Origin: a virus
Strand: one strand, 5' to 3'
IMG/VR virus record: IMGVR_UViG_3300017986_000116
Span: 1 to 26,173 of that record
DNA length: 26,173 nucleotides
Under the pieces are notes generated by a model. That model ran no database searches. It saw only the letters and a list, made by a program, of their open reading frames with translations, and had not been told where the DNA came from. The position numbers and the translations under genes are program-made. Shown here piece by piece: positions 7,057 through 14,465 of the stretch (positions are counted from its first letter, which is position 1; every line of letters starts with the position of its first letter).

Positions 7057-7759
7057 AAGATTTGAAACATGGAGAGAATCAATTGAAGAGGGTCCTAACG
7101 ACCCAGCAATCTTTAAGGCAATTTTCTTAGCAGGTGGACCAGGTTCAGGTAAATCCTTTATCACTGGTAAATCTTCTATTGTATCACTCGGTTTTAAAAT
7201 GGTCAATTCAGATATTGCATTTGAACGTGCCATGCAGAAAGCTGGTATGGAAATGGACCCTAAGAGTATTTTTAGTACAATGGGTCAAGCAGTAAGAGGA
7301 AAGGCAAAAAGATTAACACAAATTCAAGTAAACTCTTATGTTAAAGGTCGATTAGGTTTAGTTATCGATGGAACAGGTAAGGACTTCGATAAAATAAAAA
7401 ATCAAGCACAAGACTTAAAGAGTATTGGATATGACGTAGCAATGATTTACGTCAACACAGATTTAGAAACTGCATTAGACAGGAATAAAAAGAGAGCACG
7501 TTCTCTACCTGATAAATCAGTAATTGATTATTGGAAACAAGTACAAAATAATATTGGTAAATTTCAAACTTTCTTTAAACAAGAATTTTTAGTCCTTGAC
7601 AATTCAGAAGGAATGGATTATAATAAGACAGGTATGGAAGGTTATAGGTTTGCCACAGCATTTAAAAACAAAGAAATTAAAAATCGTCAAGCAAAAGAAT
7701 GGATTGCGAAAGCGAAAACAAAGGGTTACAAACCTCTGAGGATTAATTTACCAGCATGA
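7049..7759 (+). CDS. P-loop kinase (zeta-toxin / polynucleotide-kinase-like)
   Basis: The 236-residue product has a strong Walker A, AIFLAGGPGSGKS (about 24-36), directly followed by FITGKS and then MVNSDIAFERA, where the Asp after NS fits the acceptor-substrate Asp of zeta/PNK-type small kinases. A later strand LGLVIDGTGKDF and an Arg-rich lid-like helix (DRNKKRARSLP) complete the fold. It probably phosphorylates a nucleic-acid end, nucleotide or sugar; the substrate cannot be read from sequence. The N-terminus MYKRFETWRES is tag-like as in neighbouring late proteins. ATG 7049 is chosen over an upstream TTG. It overlaps its neighbours by 8 and 4 bases, and a perfect sigma70 promoter lies in its 3' part. 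Confidence 0.85.
   Translation: MYKRFETWRESIEEGPNDPAIFKAIFLAGGPGSGKSFITGKSSIVSLGFKMVNSDIAFERAMQKAGMEMDPKSIFSTMGQAVRGKAKRLTQIQVNSYVKGRLGLVIDGTGKDFDKIKNQAQDLKSIGYDVAMIYVNTDLETALDRNKKRARSLPDKSVIDYWKQVQNNIGKFQTFFKQEFLVLDNSEGMDYNKTGMEGYRFATAFKNKEIKNRQAKEWIAKAKTKGYKPLRINLPA
7596..7624 (+). promoter_or_regulatory. Perfect-consensus sigma70 promoter inside the kinase gene
   Basis: TTGACA (7596-7601), a 17-base spacer and TATAAT (7619-7624) match consensus exactly, about 130 bases upstream of the ligase-like gene. It lies in coding sequence (VLDNSEGMDYNKT), so selection on the protein could explain it, but a 12-of-12 match with ideal spacing suggests an extra early promoter for 7756-9900. Confidence 0.5.
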
Positions 7760-8991
7760 TAACGTTTAAACAATACTTATCGGAAGCAGCTAAAAATCTT
7801 CACATGACACATTTGGAAGATGCGGTCATTGATGGTGGAGTAGTTGGAACACGTAACGTATTCTCTTATATTAGAGCAATACGTGATATGTTAGCTGGAC
7901 ATACTTCCGCTCCCGTCAGTTTAACTGTAAAATGGGATGGTGCGCCTGCACTCTTTGCTGGGATTGACCCAACTGATGGTAAGTTCTTTGTAGCAAAGAA
8001 AGGAGTCTTTAATAAGAATCCAAAAATTTATAAAACAAATGCAGAAATTGATAATGATATCAAAGGTGACTTGAATGCTAAATTCAAAGTTGCCCTTGCC
8101 GAGTTCTCAAAACTCGGATTACGTGAAGGAGTAATACAAGGTGATTTCTTATATACGAACGACGACCTTAAAACTGAAACTATCGATGGAGAGACGTATA
8201 TTACTTTTCATCCTAACACGATTGTTTACGCGGTACCAAAAGATAGTGACCTTGGAAAAACAATTAATGCCTCAAAAATCGGTGTGGTCTGGCATACAGT
8301 CTACAGAGGAAAAGATTTTGAATCAATGTCAGCAAGTTTTGGAAAGAAGATTGTACCTTATCTCAAAGTCCCAAAATCAGTCTGGGCAGTAGATGCAGTC
8401 TTTGAAGATAAATCAGGTAACGTAACTTTTACTGAAAAAGAAACGACTGATATAACAAAGGTTCTTTCAGATGCCGGTAAAATTTTCAGAAGAATACCAG
8501 CAAAAGTACTCAATGAATTAGGTACTAACACAGAATTAAACGCAAGAGTAAACACTTATATTAATAGTAAGGTAAGAGATGGTGAACGTATTGGTGAACC
8601 AAAATCTTTCCTTATTGGTTTACAAGCATACATTAAAGAATATTATCAGAAACAAGCTGATAAAGTTAAACAACCAACAACAAAGGCTGCTAAGATTAAA
8701 ATTGGTAATGATGTATTGAAATATTTTTCTAAAGCGAATATGAGACATATCGAAGCAATCTTTTCTCTATACAATCTTTTAGTTGATGCAAAACACATGG
8801 TTATCGATAAGCTTAATCATGTTGATGGACTTAAAACATTCCTTAAAACAAAAGATGGATTTGAAGTAACAGGTCAAGAAGGATTTGTTGCTATCGACCA
8901 CCTTGGAAGAAATAGTCTTAAACTCGTTGATAGATTGGAATTCTCAAAAGCAAACTTCTCAACAGAGTATATTAAAGGCTGGGATAAGTAA
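7756..8991 (+). CDS. Ligase-like nucleotidyltransferase-fold protein with capsid-targeting-like N-terminus
   Basis: The 411-residue product carries motifs in the order of covalent nucleotidyltransferases (RNA/DNA ligases, capping enzymes): motif I V-K59-W-D61-G62-A, where K59 would be the adenylated Lys; EGVIQGDFLYT (124-134), like motif III/IIIa; EGFVAI (375-380), like motif IV; and SLKLVDR (387-393), like motif V. A mainly helical insert (about 225-365) separates the early and late motifs, which is unusual. The N-terminus MITFKQYLSEA resembles a T4 head-targeting tag ending in an L-x-E cleavage-like site. I recall this as a conserved uncharacterised phage family (possibly DUF6267). It overlaps the kinase stop by 4 bases, suggesting a kinase-ligase pair. 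Activity is inferred. Confidence 0.72.
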   Translation: MITFKQYLSEAAKNLHMTHLEDAVIDGGVVGTRNVFSYIRAIRDMLAGHTSAPVSLTVKWDGAPALFAGIDPTDGKFFVAKKGVFNKNPKIYKTNAEIDNDIKGDLNAKFKVALAEFSKLGLREGVIQGDFLYTNDDLKTETIDGETYITFHPNTIVYAVPKDSDLGKTINASKIGVVWHTVYRGKDFESMSASFGKKIVPYLKVPKSVWAVDAVFEDKSGNVTFTEKETTDITKVLSDAGKIFRRIPAKVLNELGTNTELNARVNTYINSKVRDGERIGEPKSFLIGLQAYIKEYYQKQADKVKQPTTKAAKIKIGNDVLKYFSKANMRHIEAIFSLYNLLVDAKHMVIDKLNHVDGLKTFLKTKDGFEVTGQEGFVAIDHLGRNSLKLVDRLEFSKANFSTEYIKGWDK

Positions 8992-9900
8992 ATGGCCGCC
9001 CAACAAGGGTTTGCCTATGAACGAGAAGTTGCAAAGACACTCAAAAAATACGATTGGGTAAAACCCACGTACTCACCCGCGGGCGCGGCATCAGACAGAC
9101 CAGATTTAGACATTCTTTTTGAAGGAAAAGAATATGGATGCGAATTAAAACTTGGTTTAGCTTCAGCTGGTTCTCTTGTCATTCATCACTTAGGTATGGG
9201 TAAGTATGCATACGGTGATACTGATGGAGATGAAGAAAAAGAATTTCTAAAAGGCCTAGCAGAAAAAGTTGATATGCTTAGTGTTATAGAACGCAAGTGG
9301 AGAAGGAAAAGCACCTTTACACATCCTAGTGACCAACACTTAAACTATCCTTTATTACAAAAAGATAAGACTGAGGACTGGGCTGCTAAAATGGAAAATG
9401 CTCGAGTGCATTATGGATATGATTTACGTACAAGGTATATTTTAGATAAAGAACAATGCCCAGATATTTACTTTCAAATGCCTTCTGATACGATTTCAAA
9501 GTATTATAATTTAAAGTATACACACTATTTAAATGTTGCAACTCACGGATTTTACCTCTTAGGAATCAGTGACCCAGCTAGAATAAATAGAGATAAGTTC
9601 GGAACAGAAAAGGTTCCTCTTTGGGACGATTGTCATACATGTGTAATGCGTGTTAGAGTACAATCTAAAGGTGTTACTAAAGCGGAACAGGCAGAAAAAA
9701 GATTAGGGTATGTTAAAGCAGGTGCAGGTCAAGGTTATCAATTCACAATGGAATTGCAATTTAAAAACCTAACAGCATCACCATACAATATAGGTCCAAT
9801 ATTTGGTAAAGGACCTACAGTAGACGAATCAAAACTTAAACTACCTAATAGAGAAGAAAAAGTTTTGATTGAAGATACAAAAGAAGAGACAGAAGAATAA
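8992..9900 (+). CDS. PD-(D/E)XK-like nuclease, hypothetical
   Basis: The 302-residue product begins with an arrangement typical of PD-(D/E)XK nucleases: GFAYEREVAKTLKK with E10 in the first helix, then RPDLDILFEG (D38/D40), then YGCELKLG, giving E51-L-K53. The spacing between D and E-x-K (about 10 residues) and the intervening strand fit the fold. The rest is not assigned; it holds several aromatic and Cys residues (CPDIYFQMP; CHTC at about 212-215) and an acidic tail. It starts on the base after the ligase-like stop and ends the operon. Possible roles are host or competing DNA degradation, or trimming ends for the kinase and ligase-like proteins. Confidence 0.68.
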   Translation: MAAQQGFAYEREVAKTLKKYDWVKPTYSPAGAASDRPDLDILFEGKEYGCELKLGLASAGSLVIHHLGMGKYAYGDTDGDEEKEFLKGLAEKVDMLSVIERKWRRKSTFTHPSDQHLNYPLLQKDKTEDWAAKMENARVHYGYDLRTRYILDKEQCPDIYFQMPSDTISKYYNLKYTHYLNVATHGFYLLGISDPARINRDKFGTEKVPLWDDCHTCVMRVRVQSKGVTKAEQAEKRLGYVKAGAGQGYQFTMELQFKNLTASPYNIGPIFGKGPTVDESKLKLPNREEKVLIEDTKEETEE

Positions 9901-9937
9901 CTCAAACTTATATTATGATATTTTGGTCTTAAATTAA

Positions 9938-9966
9938 TTGACAATTCAATCCAAATGTGTTATAAT
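9938..9966 (+). promoter_or_regulatory. Perfect-consensus sigma70 promoter of the metabolic/glycan island
   Basis: TTGACA (9938-9943), a 17-base spacer and TATAAT (9961-9966), exact consensus with TG two bases upstream of the -10, lie in the 115-base gap after 9900. No gene occupies the gap. It should start transcripts near 9973, about 43 bases before the methyltransferase. Confidence 0.88.
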
Positions 9967-10015
9967 ATATTTGATTATATAGAATATTTGTTGTGCACAG
10001 TAACAGGAGAAAACA

Positions 10016-10582
10016 ATGGGAAAAATAATGGATAGAGGTCACGATGGTGGAAACATCTGGAGATGGCTTACAATCGAAAAATACGTTCGAAAGAATGGGT
10101 GGACAAGAGGAGCAGAACTCGGTGTTTGGTTAGGTGAAACATTTAAACACCTAGTTAAAACATGTCATAATCTTACTCTATATGGAGTTGATTTATATGA
10201 AGCTCAGCCAGGTTATGATGGACCTGAACAATGGACACCAGGTGAAAATGGTCATGCTTGGAATCATGAAGCGTACTATAATGACCTCGTAAGTTTCTGT
10301 AAAGGATACAAAGACAGAGCTTTTATTATTAAAGATTATACGACTGAAGCCGCAAAGCAGATTGAAGATGAAAGTTTAGATTTTGTTTTTATCGATGCTG
10401 ACCATTCTTATAATGGTGTTATGAGAGATGTTGAAGCATGGGCTCCAAAAGTTCGTAAAGGTGGTATGATTATTGGACATGATATTCATTTCCCAACAGT
10501 CAAACAAGCTGTTGAAGAATTATATGGTGAAGGTAATTATATTGTAGAAGATGATTTTTTATGGTTAGTTGAAAAAACATGA
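10016..10582 (+). CDS. Class I SAM-dependent methyltransferase
   Basis: The 188-residue product shows the Rossmann methyltransferase pattern: motif I AELGVWLGETF (33-43), acidic end of strand 2 at YGVDLY (D59), FVFIDADHSYNGVMRD (124-138, motif IV-like and typical of the Methyltransf_24 / class-I small-molecule or sugar methyltransferase group), and GGMIIGHDIHFP (149-160). In that group the target is often a sugar or other small molecule attached to a glycan. AACAGGAGAAAACA precedes ATG 10016. It is the first gene of the island behind the perfect promoter and overlaps the next gene by 4 bases. With two glycosyltransferases and a sulfotransferase downstream, O-methylation of a glycan is a reasonable inference. 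Confidence 0.85.
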   Translation: MGKIMDRGHDGGNIWRWLTIEKYVRKNGWTRGAELGVWLGETFKHLVKTCHNLTLYGVDLYEAQPGYDGPEQWTPGENGHAWNHEAYYNDLVSFCKGYKDRAFIIKDYTTEAAKQIEDESLDFVFIDADHSYNGVMRDVEAWAPKVRKGGMIIGHDIHFPTVKQAVEELYGEGNYIVEDDFLWLVEKT

Positions 10583-11118
10583 CAAAAACAAGAGTGATTA
10601 ATTTCTATGGTGGTCCATCATCTGGTAAGAGTACGGCCGCCGCAGGATTATTTTATAGAATGAAAATGTTGGGATATGAAGTAGAACTCACAGATGAGTT
10701 TGCCAAAGAATGTGTATGGGAAGGAAACATCCCTATGCTTCAAGACCAACTCTGGGTATTAGCTCACCAACATAGAAAAATTTTAAGATTAGCAGGTAAA
10801 GTTGATTATATTATTACAGACAGTCCAGTATTATTGTCTCCTCTATATAGAGAAAAATATTCTGGTCCTTTGTACTCAGATTTAATTGACCGAATTGCTT
10901 TTGAGATTTATGAAAAATATTCTAATATAAATTTTATGCTCACTAGACCAGAAACCTTTGAACAAAATGGTAGAGCACAAGACAAAGAATTAAGTATCCA
11001 AATAGATACAGAAATCATATCTCAATTTAATAGATTAGGTATTTCATACGATGTACTTGGTTCTAATGACCCAGCTGAAGAAGCACTCACACATATTATT
11101 TCACTAATCGCACATTAA
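10579..11118 (+). CDS. P-loop NTPase/kinase (AAA_28 / NadR-kinase-like)
   Basis: The 179-residue product starts with VINFYGGPSSGKST, Walker A GGPSSGKS at 11-18. It continues with YEVELTDEFAKECVWEG, a strand VDYIITDSPVLLSPLY (Walker B-like D-S-P with potential substrate-binding residues), and FMLTRPETFEQNGRAQ with Arg residues that fit a kinase lid. The size and D-S-P motif resemble nucleoside or nicotinamide-riboside kinase-like P-loop proteins (NadR C-terminal type). The substrate is not determined. It lies between the methyltransferase and SHMT with short spacing, so it belongs to the same early metabolic operon. Confidence 0.75.
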   Translation: MTKTRVINFYGGPSSGKSTAAAGLFYRMKMLGYEVELTDEFAKECVWEGNIPMLQDQLWVLAHQHRKILRLAGKVDYIITDSPVLLSPLYREKYSGPLYSDLIDRIAFEIYEKYSNINFMLTRPETFEQNGRAQDKELSIQIDTEIISQFNRLGISYDVLGSNDPAEEALTHIISLIAH

Positions 11119-11127
11119 GGAAAAACA

Positions 11128-12273
11128 ATGCATATAGAAATTGATAGAATATATCAAAAAGAATTAAAGCGTCAACAAACAACAATTGAACTCATTGCAT
11201 CTGAGAATTTCGCATCAGATGCTGTTATGAAACTATGTGGTTCTGAATTTACTAATAAGTATGCCGAAGGTTATCCTGGCAAACGTTATTATAATGGATG
11301 TGAACACATGGACGAAATTGAATCTCTTGCGATTCAAAAACTCAAAGATATTTACGGGTGTGAGTTTGCGAATGTTCAACCACACAGTGGAGCAAACGCA
11401 AACCTCGCAATATATAATGCTTTCTTAAAACCAGGTGATAAAATCCTAGGAATGGATTTAGCAAGTGGAGGTCACTTAACACATGGTGCTCCAGTTACTA
11501 TTAGTGGAAAAATCTATGATGCATATTCCTATGGAGTAGATGAAGCTTGTGGTTGGATTAGTATGAAAGAAATTGAACGTATTGCAACAAAAGTAAAACC
11601 TAAACTTATCATCGCGGGAGCGTCCGCGTACCCACGTCAACTTCGTTGGGAAAGGTTCCGTGAAATTGCTGATATGGTTGGTGCATATCTAATGGTTGAT
11701 ATGGCGCATTATTCTGGTTTAATTGCGGGTGGAGCTTACGAAAGTCCCGTTCCTCATGCAGATTTTGTTACTTCAACTACACATAAAACTTTACGTGGAC
11801 CTCGTGGTGGAATTATATTATGGAACAATCCTGATTATACTAAGAAGATTAATAGTAGTATTTTCCCAGGCACTCAAGGTGGACCATTAATGAATATGAT
11901 TGCAGGGAAAGCACAAGCCTTCCTCGAAGCTGACACTGAAGAATTCCATATATATTCTAAGAACGTTGTAGAAAATGCTCAAGCAATGTGTGAAGTATTT
12001 GAAACATCGGATGTGATTTCAGTTCAAACGGGTGGAACTGATTCTCATATTATATTACTTGACTTGAGTAAATGCAAATACTCAGGAAGAGAAGCTGCTG
12101 ATAGATTAGAAGAGAATGGTATTACCGTAAATAAAAATGGTATTCCAAACGACCCAAGAAGTTTTGTAGAAACTTCTGGTATTCGAATCGGTACCGCAGC
12201 AGAAACAACTCGTGGAAAAACGAAAGAAGACTTTAAAAAGATTGCAGAGAGAATTTTAGAGATATTAAAATAA
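11128..12273 (+). CDS. glyA: Serine hydroxymethyltransferase
   Basis: SHMT is a PLP enzyme that converts serine and tetrahydrofolate to glycine and 5,10-methylene-THF, the one-carbon donor for thymidylate synthase and dCMP/dUMP hydroxymethylases. The 381-residue product looks complete (bacterial GlyA about 417) with IELIASENFAS near the start, NKYAEGYPGKRYY, SGANANLA, the PLP-anchoring region VDMAHYSGLIAG (D191, H194), the Schiff-base lysine in TSTTHK220TLRGPRGG, and SGIRIGTAAETTRG near the C-terminus. The N-terminal arm is slightly shorter than in host enzymes. AAGGAAAAACA precedes the ATG. As an auxiliary metabolic gene it probably boosts nucleotide supply or feeds methylation and hydroxymethylation; it touches the next gene by one base (TAATG). 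Confidence 0.95.
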   Translation: MHIEIDRIYQKELKRQQTTIELIASENFASDAVMKLCGSEFTNKYAEGYPGKRYYNGCEHMDEIESLAIQKLKDIYGCEFANVQPHSGANANLAIYNAFLKPGDKILGMDLASGGHLTHGAPVTISGKIYDAYSYGVDEACGWISMKEIERIATKVKPKLIIAGASAYPRQLRWERFREIADMVGAYLMVDMAHYSGLIAGGAYESPVPHADFVTSTTHKTLRGPRGGIILWNNPDYTKKINSSIFPGTQGGPLMNMIAGKAQAFLEADTEEFHIYSKNVVENAQAMCEVFETSDVISVQTGGTDSHIILLDLSKCKYSGREAADRLEENGITVNKNGIPNDPRSFVETSGIRIGTAAETTRGKTKEDFKKIAERILEILK

Positions 12274-12932
12274 TGGACTGTACCATTGAAAAGAAATTAA
12301 TGCATATCTGGGTTGGACCCAGACCAGCACCTTTGAAGTGGATGTATACTTGGAGAGATAAACATCCTGATTGGGAATATAGTATTTTTACAGATGCTAT
12401 GCTCAGACAAAGAAGATGGTATAACCAACCTTTAATAGAACATTACTATAATGCAAAAGCTTTTTGTGGTGTATCTGATTTAATAAGATATGAATTATTA
12501 TATGAACATGGTGGATTTATTGCTGAAGCTGATATGATTTGTTTAGAGAATACAGATGAGTTATGGCAATCTCCAGAAGACCATGCTTATACATGTTATG
12601 AAAATGAAAAAGGTCGACCAGATTTTGTTCAACCTATTTTCGCATGTAATCCTGGCAATGAGTTTATTAAATTATTAATTGATACGCTTCATACGTTAAA
12701 ACCACACCAATTACACCCACAACCTTTTGTGTCTACAGGGAATGGATTCCTTTCGAAGTTCGTTCCAAGCTTTAAACACAAATTAACAATATTCCCATCG
12801 CACTACTTCATTCCTCAGTTTTATATTAATGGTGCCCAAAGATATGATGGACCAGATAAAATATATGCTGACCACAAATGGGGAAGTACTGGAATGGGAT
12901 TTAATTGTATTGATTATTCACAGGGAGTATAA
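12273..12932 (+). CDS. GT32-like glycosyltransferase
   Basis: The 219-residue product has features of the glycosyltransferase-sugar-binding (DXD) family: MHIWVGPRPAPLKW near the start, then GVSDLIRYELLYEHGGFIAEADM (67-88). SD-x-x-R-Y-x-x-L-x-x-x-GG followed by a metal-binding acidic triplet is the family hallmark. The usual D-x-D is E85-A-D87, a conservative change. It probably transfers a sugar from a nucleotide donor to a glycan acceptor. It starts in the SHMT stop codon and is followed by the sulfotransferase with the same TAATG overlap, implying coordinated translation. Confidence 0.8.
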   Translation: MDCTIEKKLMHIWVGPRPAPLKWMYTWRDKHPDWEYSIFTDAMLRQRRWYNQPLIEHYYNAKAFCGVSDLIRYELLYEHGGFIAEADMICLENTDELWQSPEDHAYTCYENEKGRPDFVQPIFACNPGNEFIKLLIDTLHTLKPHQLHPQPFVSTGNGFLSKFVPSFKHKLTIFPSHYFIPQFYINGAQRYDGPDKIYADHKWGSTGMGFNCIDYSQGV

Positions 12933-13594
12933 TGTACTTATCACACAAATATAAATTTCTCTTTTTACGCACGCCGAAAACTGCATCAAGTAGTTTGTCG
13001 GATTTCTTTATTCGAAACGTTGATGACCCAGATGCTATATACACTGAAGTAGAAGATAGTAATTTGCCGGGAACACTAGACGAGAGTATTGTATCTCGTT
13101 ATCGACCTTATGCTTTCTATCATTTTACTTTAAATCAATTAATTGCTGAAGGTGTTATTACAGAAGAACAAGCACGTGAATACGATGTATTCGCATTATT
13201 AAGAGACCCAGTTGATAGAGCAAAAAGCTTTTATTATTTCTATAAGAAATTTAGAACACCTGGAAGAGATGCATCTCTAGAAGAATATAAATCATGGACG
13301 AACAATGGTGTATTCGATAATGATGCTAATTCTGCTATTAGACAATCAGACTTATTAAAAATAGGTGAAGAACGAGTAGGACGTTTTTGGTTATATGAAA
13401 ACTTAGAAGAAGAACTATTCCAATTCTGTTATAATAATAAAATTGTAATTGAACATCCTTTACCTAAACATAAAACAGATACAAGAAAAGATAAATCAAG
13501 TGAAATATCATTCGACATAGAAGCGCTACAAGGTTTAAATGCGCACTTTAAAGAAGATATGGAATTGTATAATGGACTTAAACAACGACAATAA
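12932..13594 (+). CDS. PAPS-dependent sulfotransferase-like protein
   Basis: The 220-residue product has both PAPS-binding signatures of carbohydrate sulfotransferases: FLFLRTPKTASSSLSDFF (10-26; the 5'-phosphosulfate loop with K16 and the Ser cluster) and VFALLRDPVDRAKSFYYF (86-103; the 3'-phosphate site with R91 and S99). The length suits the Sulfotransfer_2 family core. It should move sulfate from PAPS to a sugar hydroxyl. It lies between two glycosyltransferases, so a sulfated glycan or glycosylated substrate is the likely product. Phage sulfotransferases are uncommon. The 3' end overlaps a small ORF. Confidence 0.82.
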   Translation: MYLSHKYKFLFLRTPKTASSSLSDFFIRNVDDPDAIYTEVEDSNLPGTLDESIVSRYRPYAFYHFTLNQLIAEGVITEEQAREYDVFALLRDPVDRAKSFYYFYKKFRTPGRDASLEEYKSWTNNGVFDNDANSAIRQSDLLKIGEERVGRFWLYENLEEELFQFCYNNKIVIEHPLPKHKTDTRKDKSSEISFDIEALQGLNAHFKEDMELYNGLKQRQ

Positions 13595-13745
13595 TTATTT
13601 AAATACAGCAGTAGTTTTGAAGTGTCCTCGAGAAGGAGAGTATATTGTTGAATATAAAGGTGATTCAAAAACCTTTGATGATTTCAACAAAGCAAATACT
13701 TATATGCAAAAATTAGTAACTCCTCCTCAAGGTGACCCAAAGTGA
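13539..13745 (+). CDS. Small hypothetical protein
   Basis: The 68-residue product (57 if the ATG at 13572 is used) is soluble, with a central beta-rich stretch AVVLKCPREGEYIVEYKG and a helical DDFNKANTYMQKL. ATG 13539 has AGG 5 bases upstream but overlaps the sulfotransferase by 56 bases; ATG 13572 reduces this to 23. The stop overlaps the GTG start of the next gene. No family recognised. It fills an otherwise gene-free slot of about 150 bases, which supports it being real. Confidence 0.6.
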   Translation: MRTLKKIWNCIMDLNNDNNYLNTAVVLKCPREGEYIVEYKGDSKTFDDFNKANTYMQKLVTPPQGDPK

Positions 13746-14428
13746 AAGCATATATTTTAAGAATTAACGACCCTTTATCAATAAAGTATGCTAAAGGTTG
13801 TGCTGAATCATGTGATGCTATTGATTTAGATTGGGAATACGTTGAAGGTTATCAAAACATGTTGGGTAAAGCTGCATGGTGTTTAACTGGAATTAAAATG
13901 AAATTCTATGAACCACCAAAGTATTTACCTAACCCAGGACCTGCACAAAAAGCAAATTGTTGTAGTGCAGGACATGGTAAAATATGGAAAATGATTGCTG
14001 AGGGTGACGACGAAGTTGGTATTGTATTAGAACATGATGCAATTATGTATTATAAACCTGATATTAAAGTACCAGACAATTATTTAATTACTTTAGGATA
14101 TAAATTACCAGACTATTGGAACTATAGATTTTTAGATGCTAAGAACGAACCTAGAGAATTAATCCCTATTGATGGCCACGAAGGTGCTCATGCATATATG
14201 ATGACAAAGAGAACAGCACAAAATCTTGTATATGAAATAGAAACAAAAGGTGTTTTAGGTGCTGTTGATAATGCATATTTTATACGAGGACAACGTAGAA
14301 CAAATATTCCGTTGTGTATTATGTCACCAACACCTGCAATAGGATATTTGAGAGAATCAACTATTTGGGCAAATAGTGCACACGTTAACTATGAATTTAT
14401 CTCCAGTTTTTCAAAATATTATAAATAA
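13742..14428 (+). CDS. GT25-like glycosyltransferase
   Basis: The 228-residue product resembles LPS-type family 25 glycosyltransferases: an N-terminal strand MKAYILRINDPLS, a region ending SAGHGKIWKMIAEGDDEVGIVLEHDAIMY (the L-E-H-D motif with D99 replaces the common L-E-D-D), then GHEGAHAYMMTKRTAQNLV (the G-A-x-A-Y-x-[IML]-[ST]-x-x-x-A motif of the family) and AVDNAYF, where D176 fits the catalytic pattern. The start is GTG 13742 (GTGA overlap). It is the last gene of the island, and a perfect late promoter octamer begins within its final codons. It probably transfers a hexose to an envelope-type or virion glycan. Confidence 0.78.
   Translation: MKAYILRINDPLSIKYAKGCAESCDAIDLDWEYVEGYQNMLGKAAWCLTGIKMKFYEPPKYLPNPGPAQKANCCSAGHGKIWKMIAEGDDEVGIVLEHDAIMYYKPDIKVPDNYLITLGYKLPDYWNYRFLDAKNEPRELIPIDGHEGAHAYMMTKRTAQNLVYEIETKGVLGAVDNAYFIRGQRRTNIPLCIMSPTPAIGYLRESTIWANSAHVNYEFISSFSKYYK
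14420..14427 (+). promoter_or_regulatory. T4-type late promoter TATAAATA
   Basis: An exact late octamer overlaps the end of the GT25-like gene, 39 bases before the next start codon. It marks the return to late genes after the early island and probably drives the long 14466-21943 run. Confidence 0.72.
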
Positions 14429-14465
14429 ACCAGAGTAGATTTAAATTTTAATTAGGACTTAACAG

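Noticed and set aside
6738-7233. Two overlapping minus-strand open frames
   Set aside because: They are antisense to the 461-residue protein and the kinase. Their composition (S/I/L/P-rich) is typical of the reverse complement of lysine-rich genes.
13429-13668. 79-codon minus-strand frame over the sulfotransferase end
   Set aside because: It is antisense to two + strand genes, and its low-complexity Leu/Ser composition is typical of a shadow frame.
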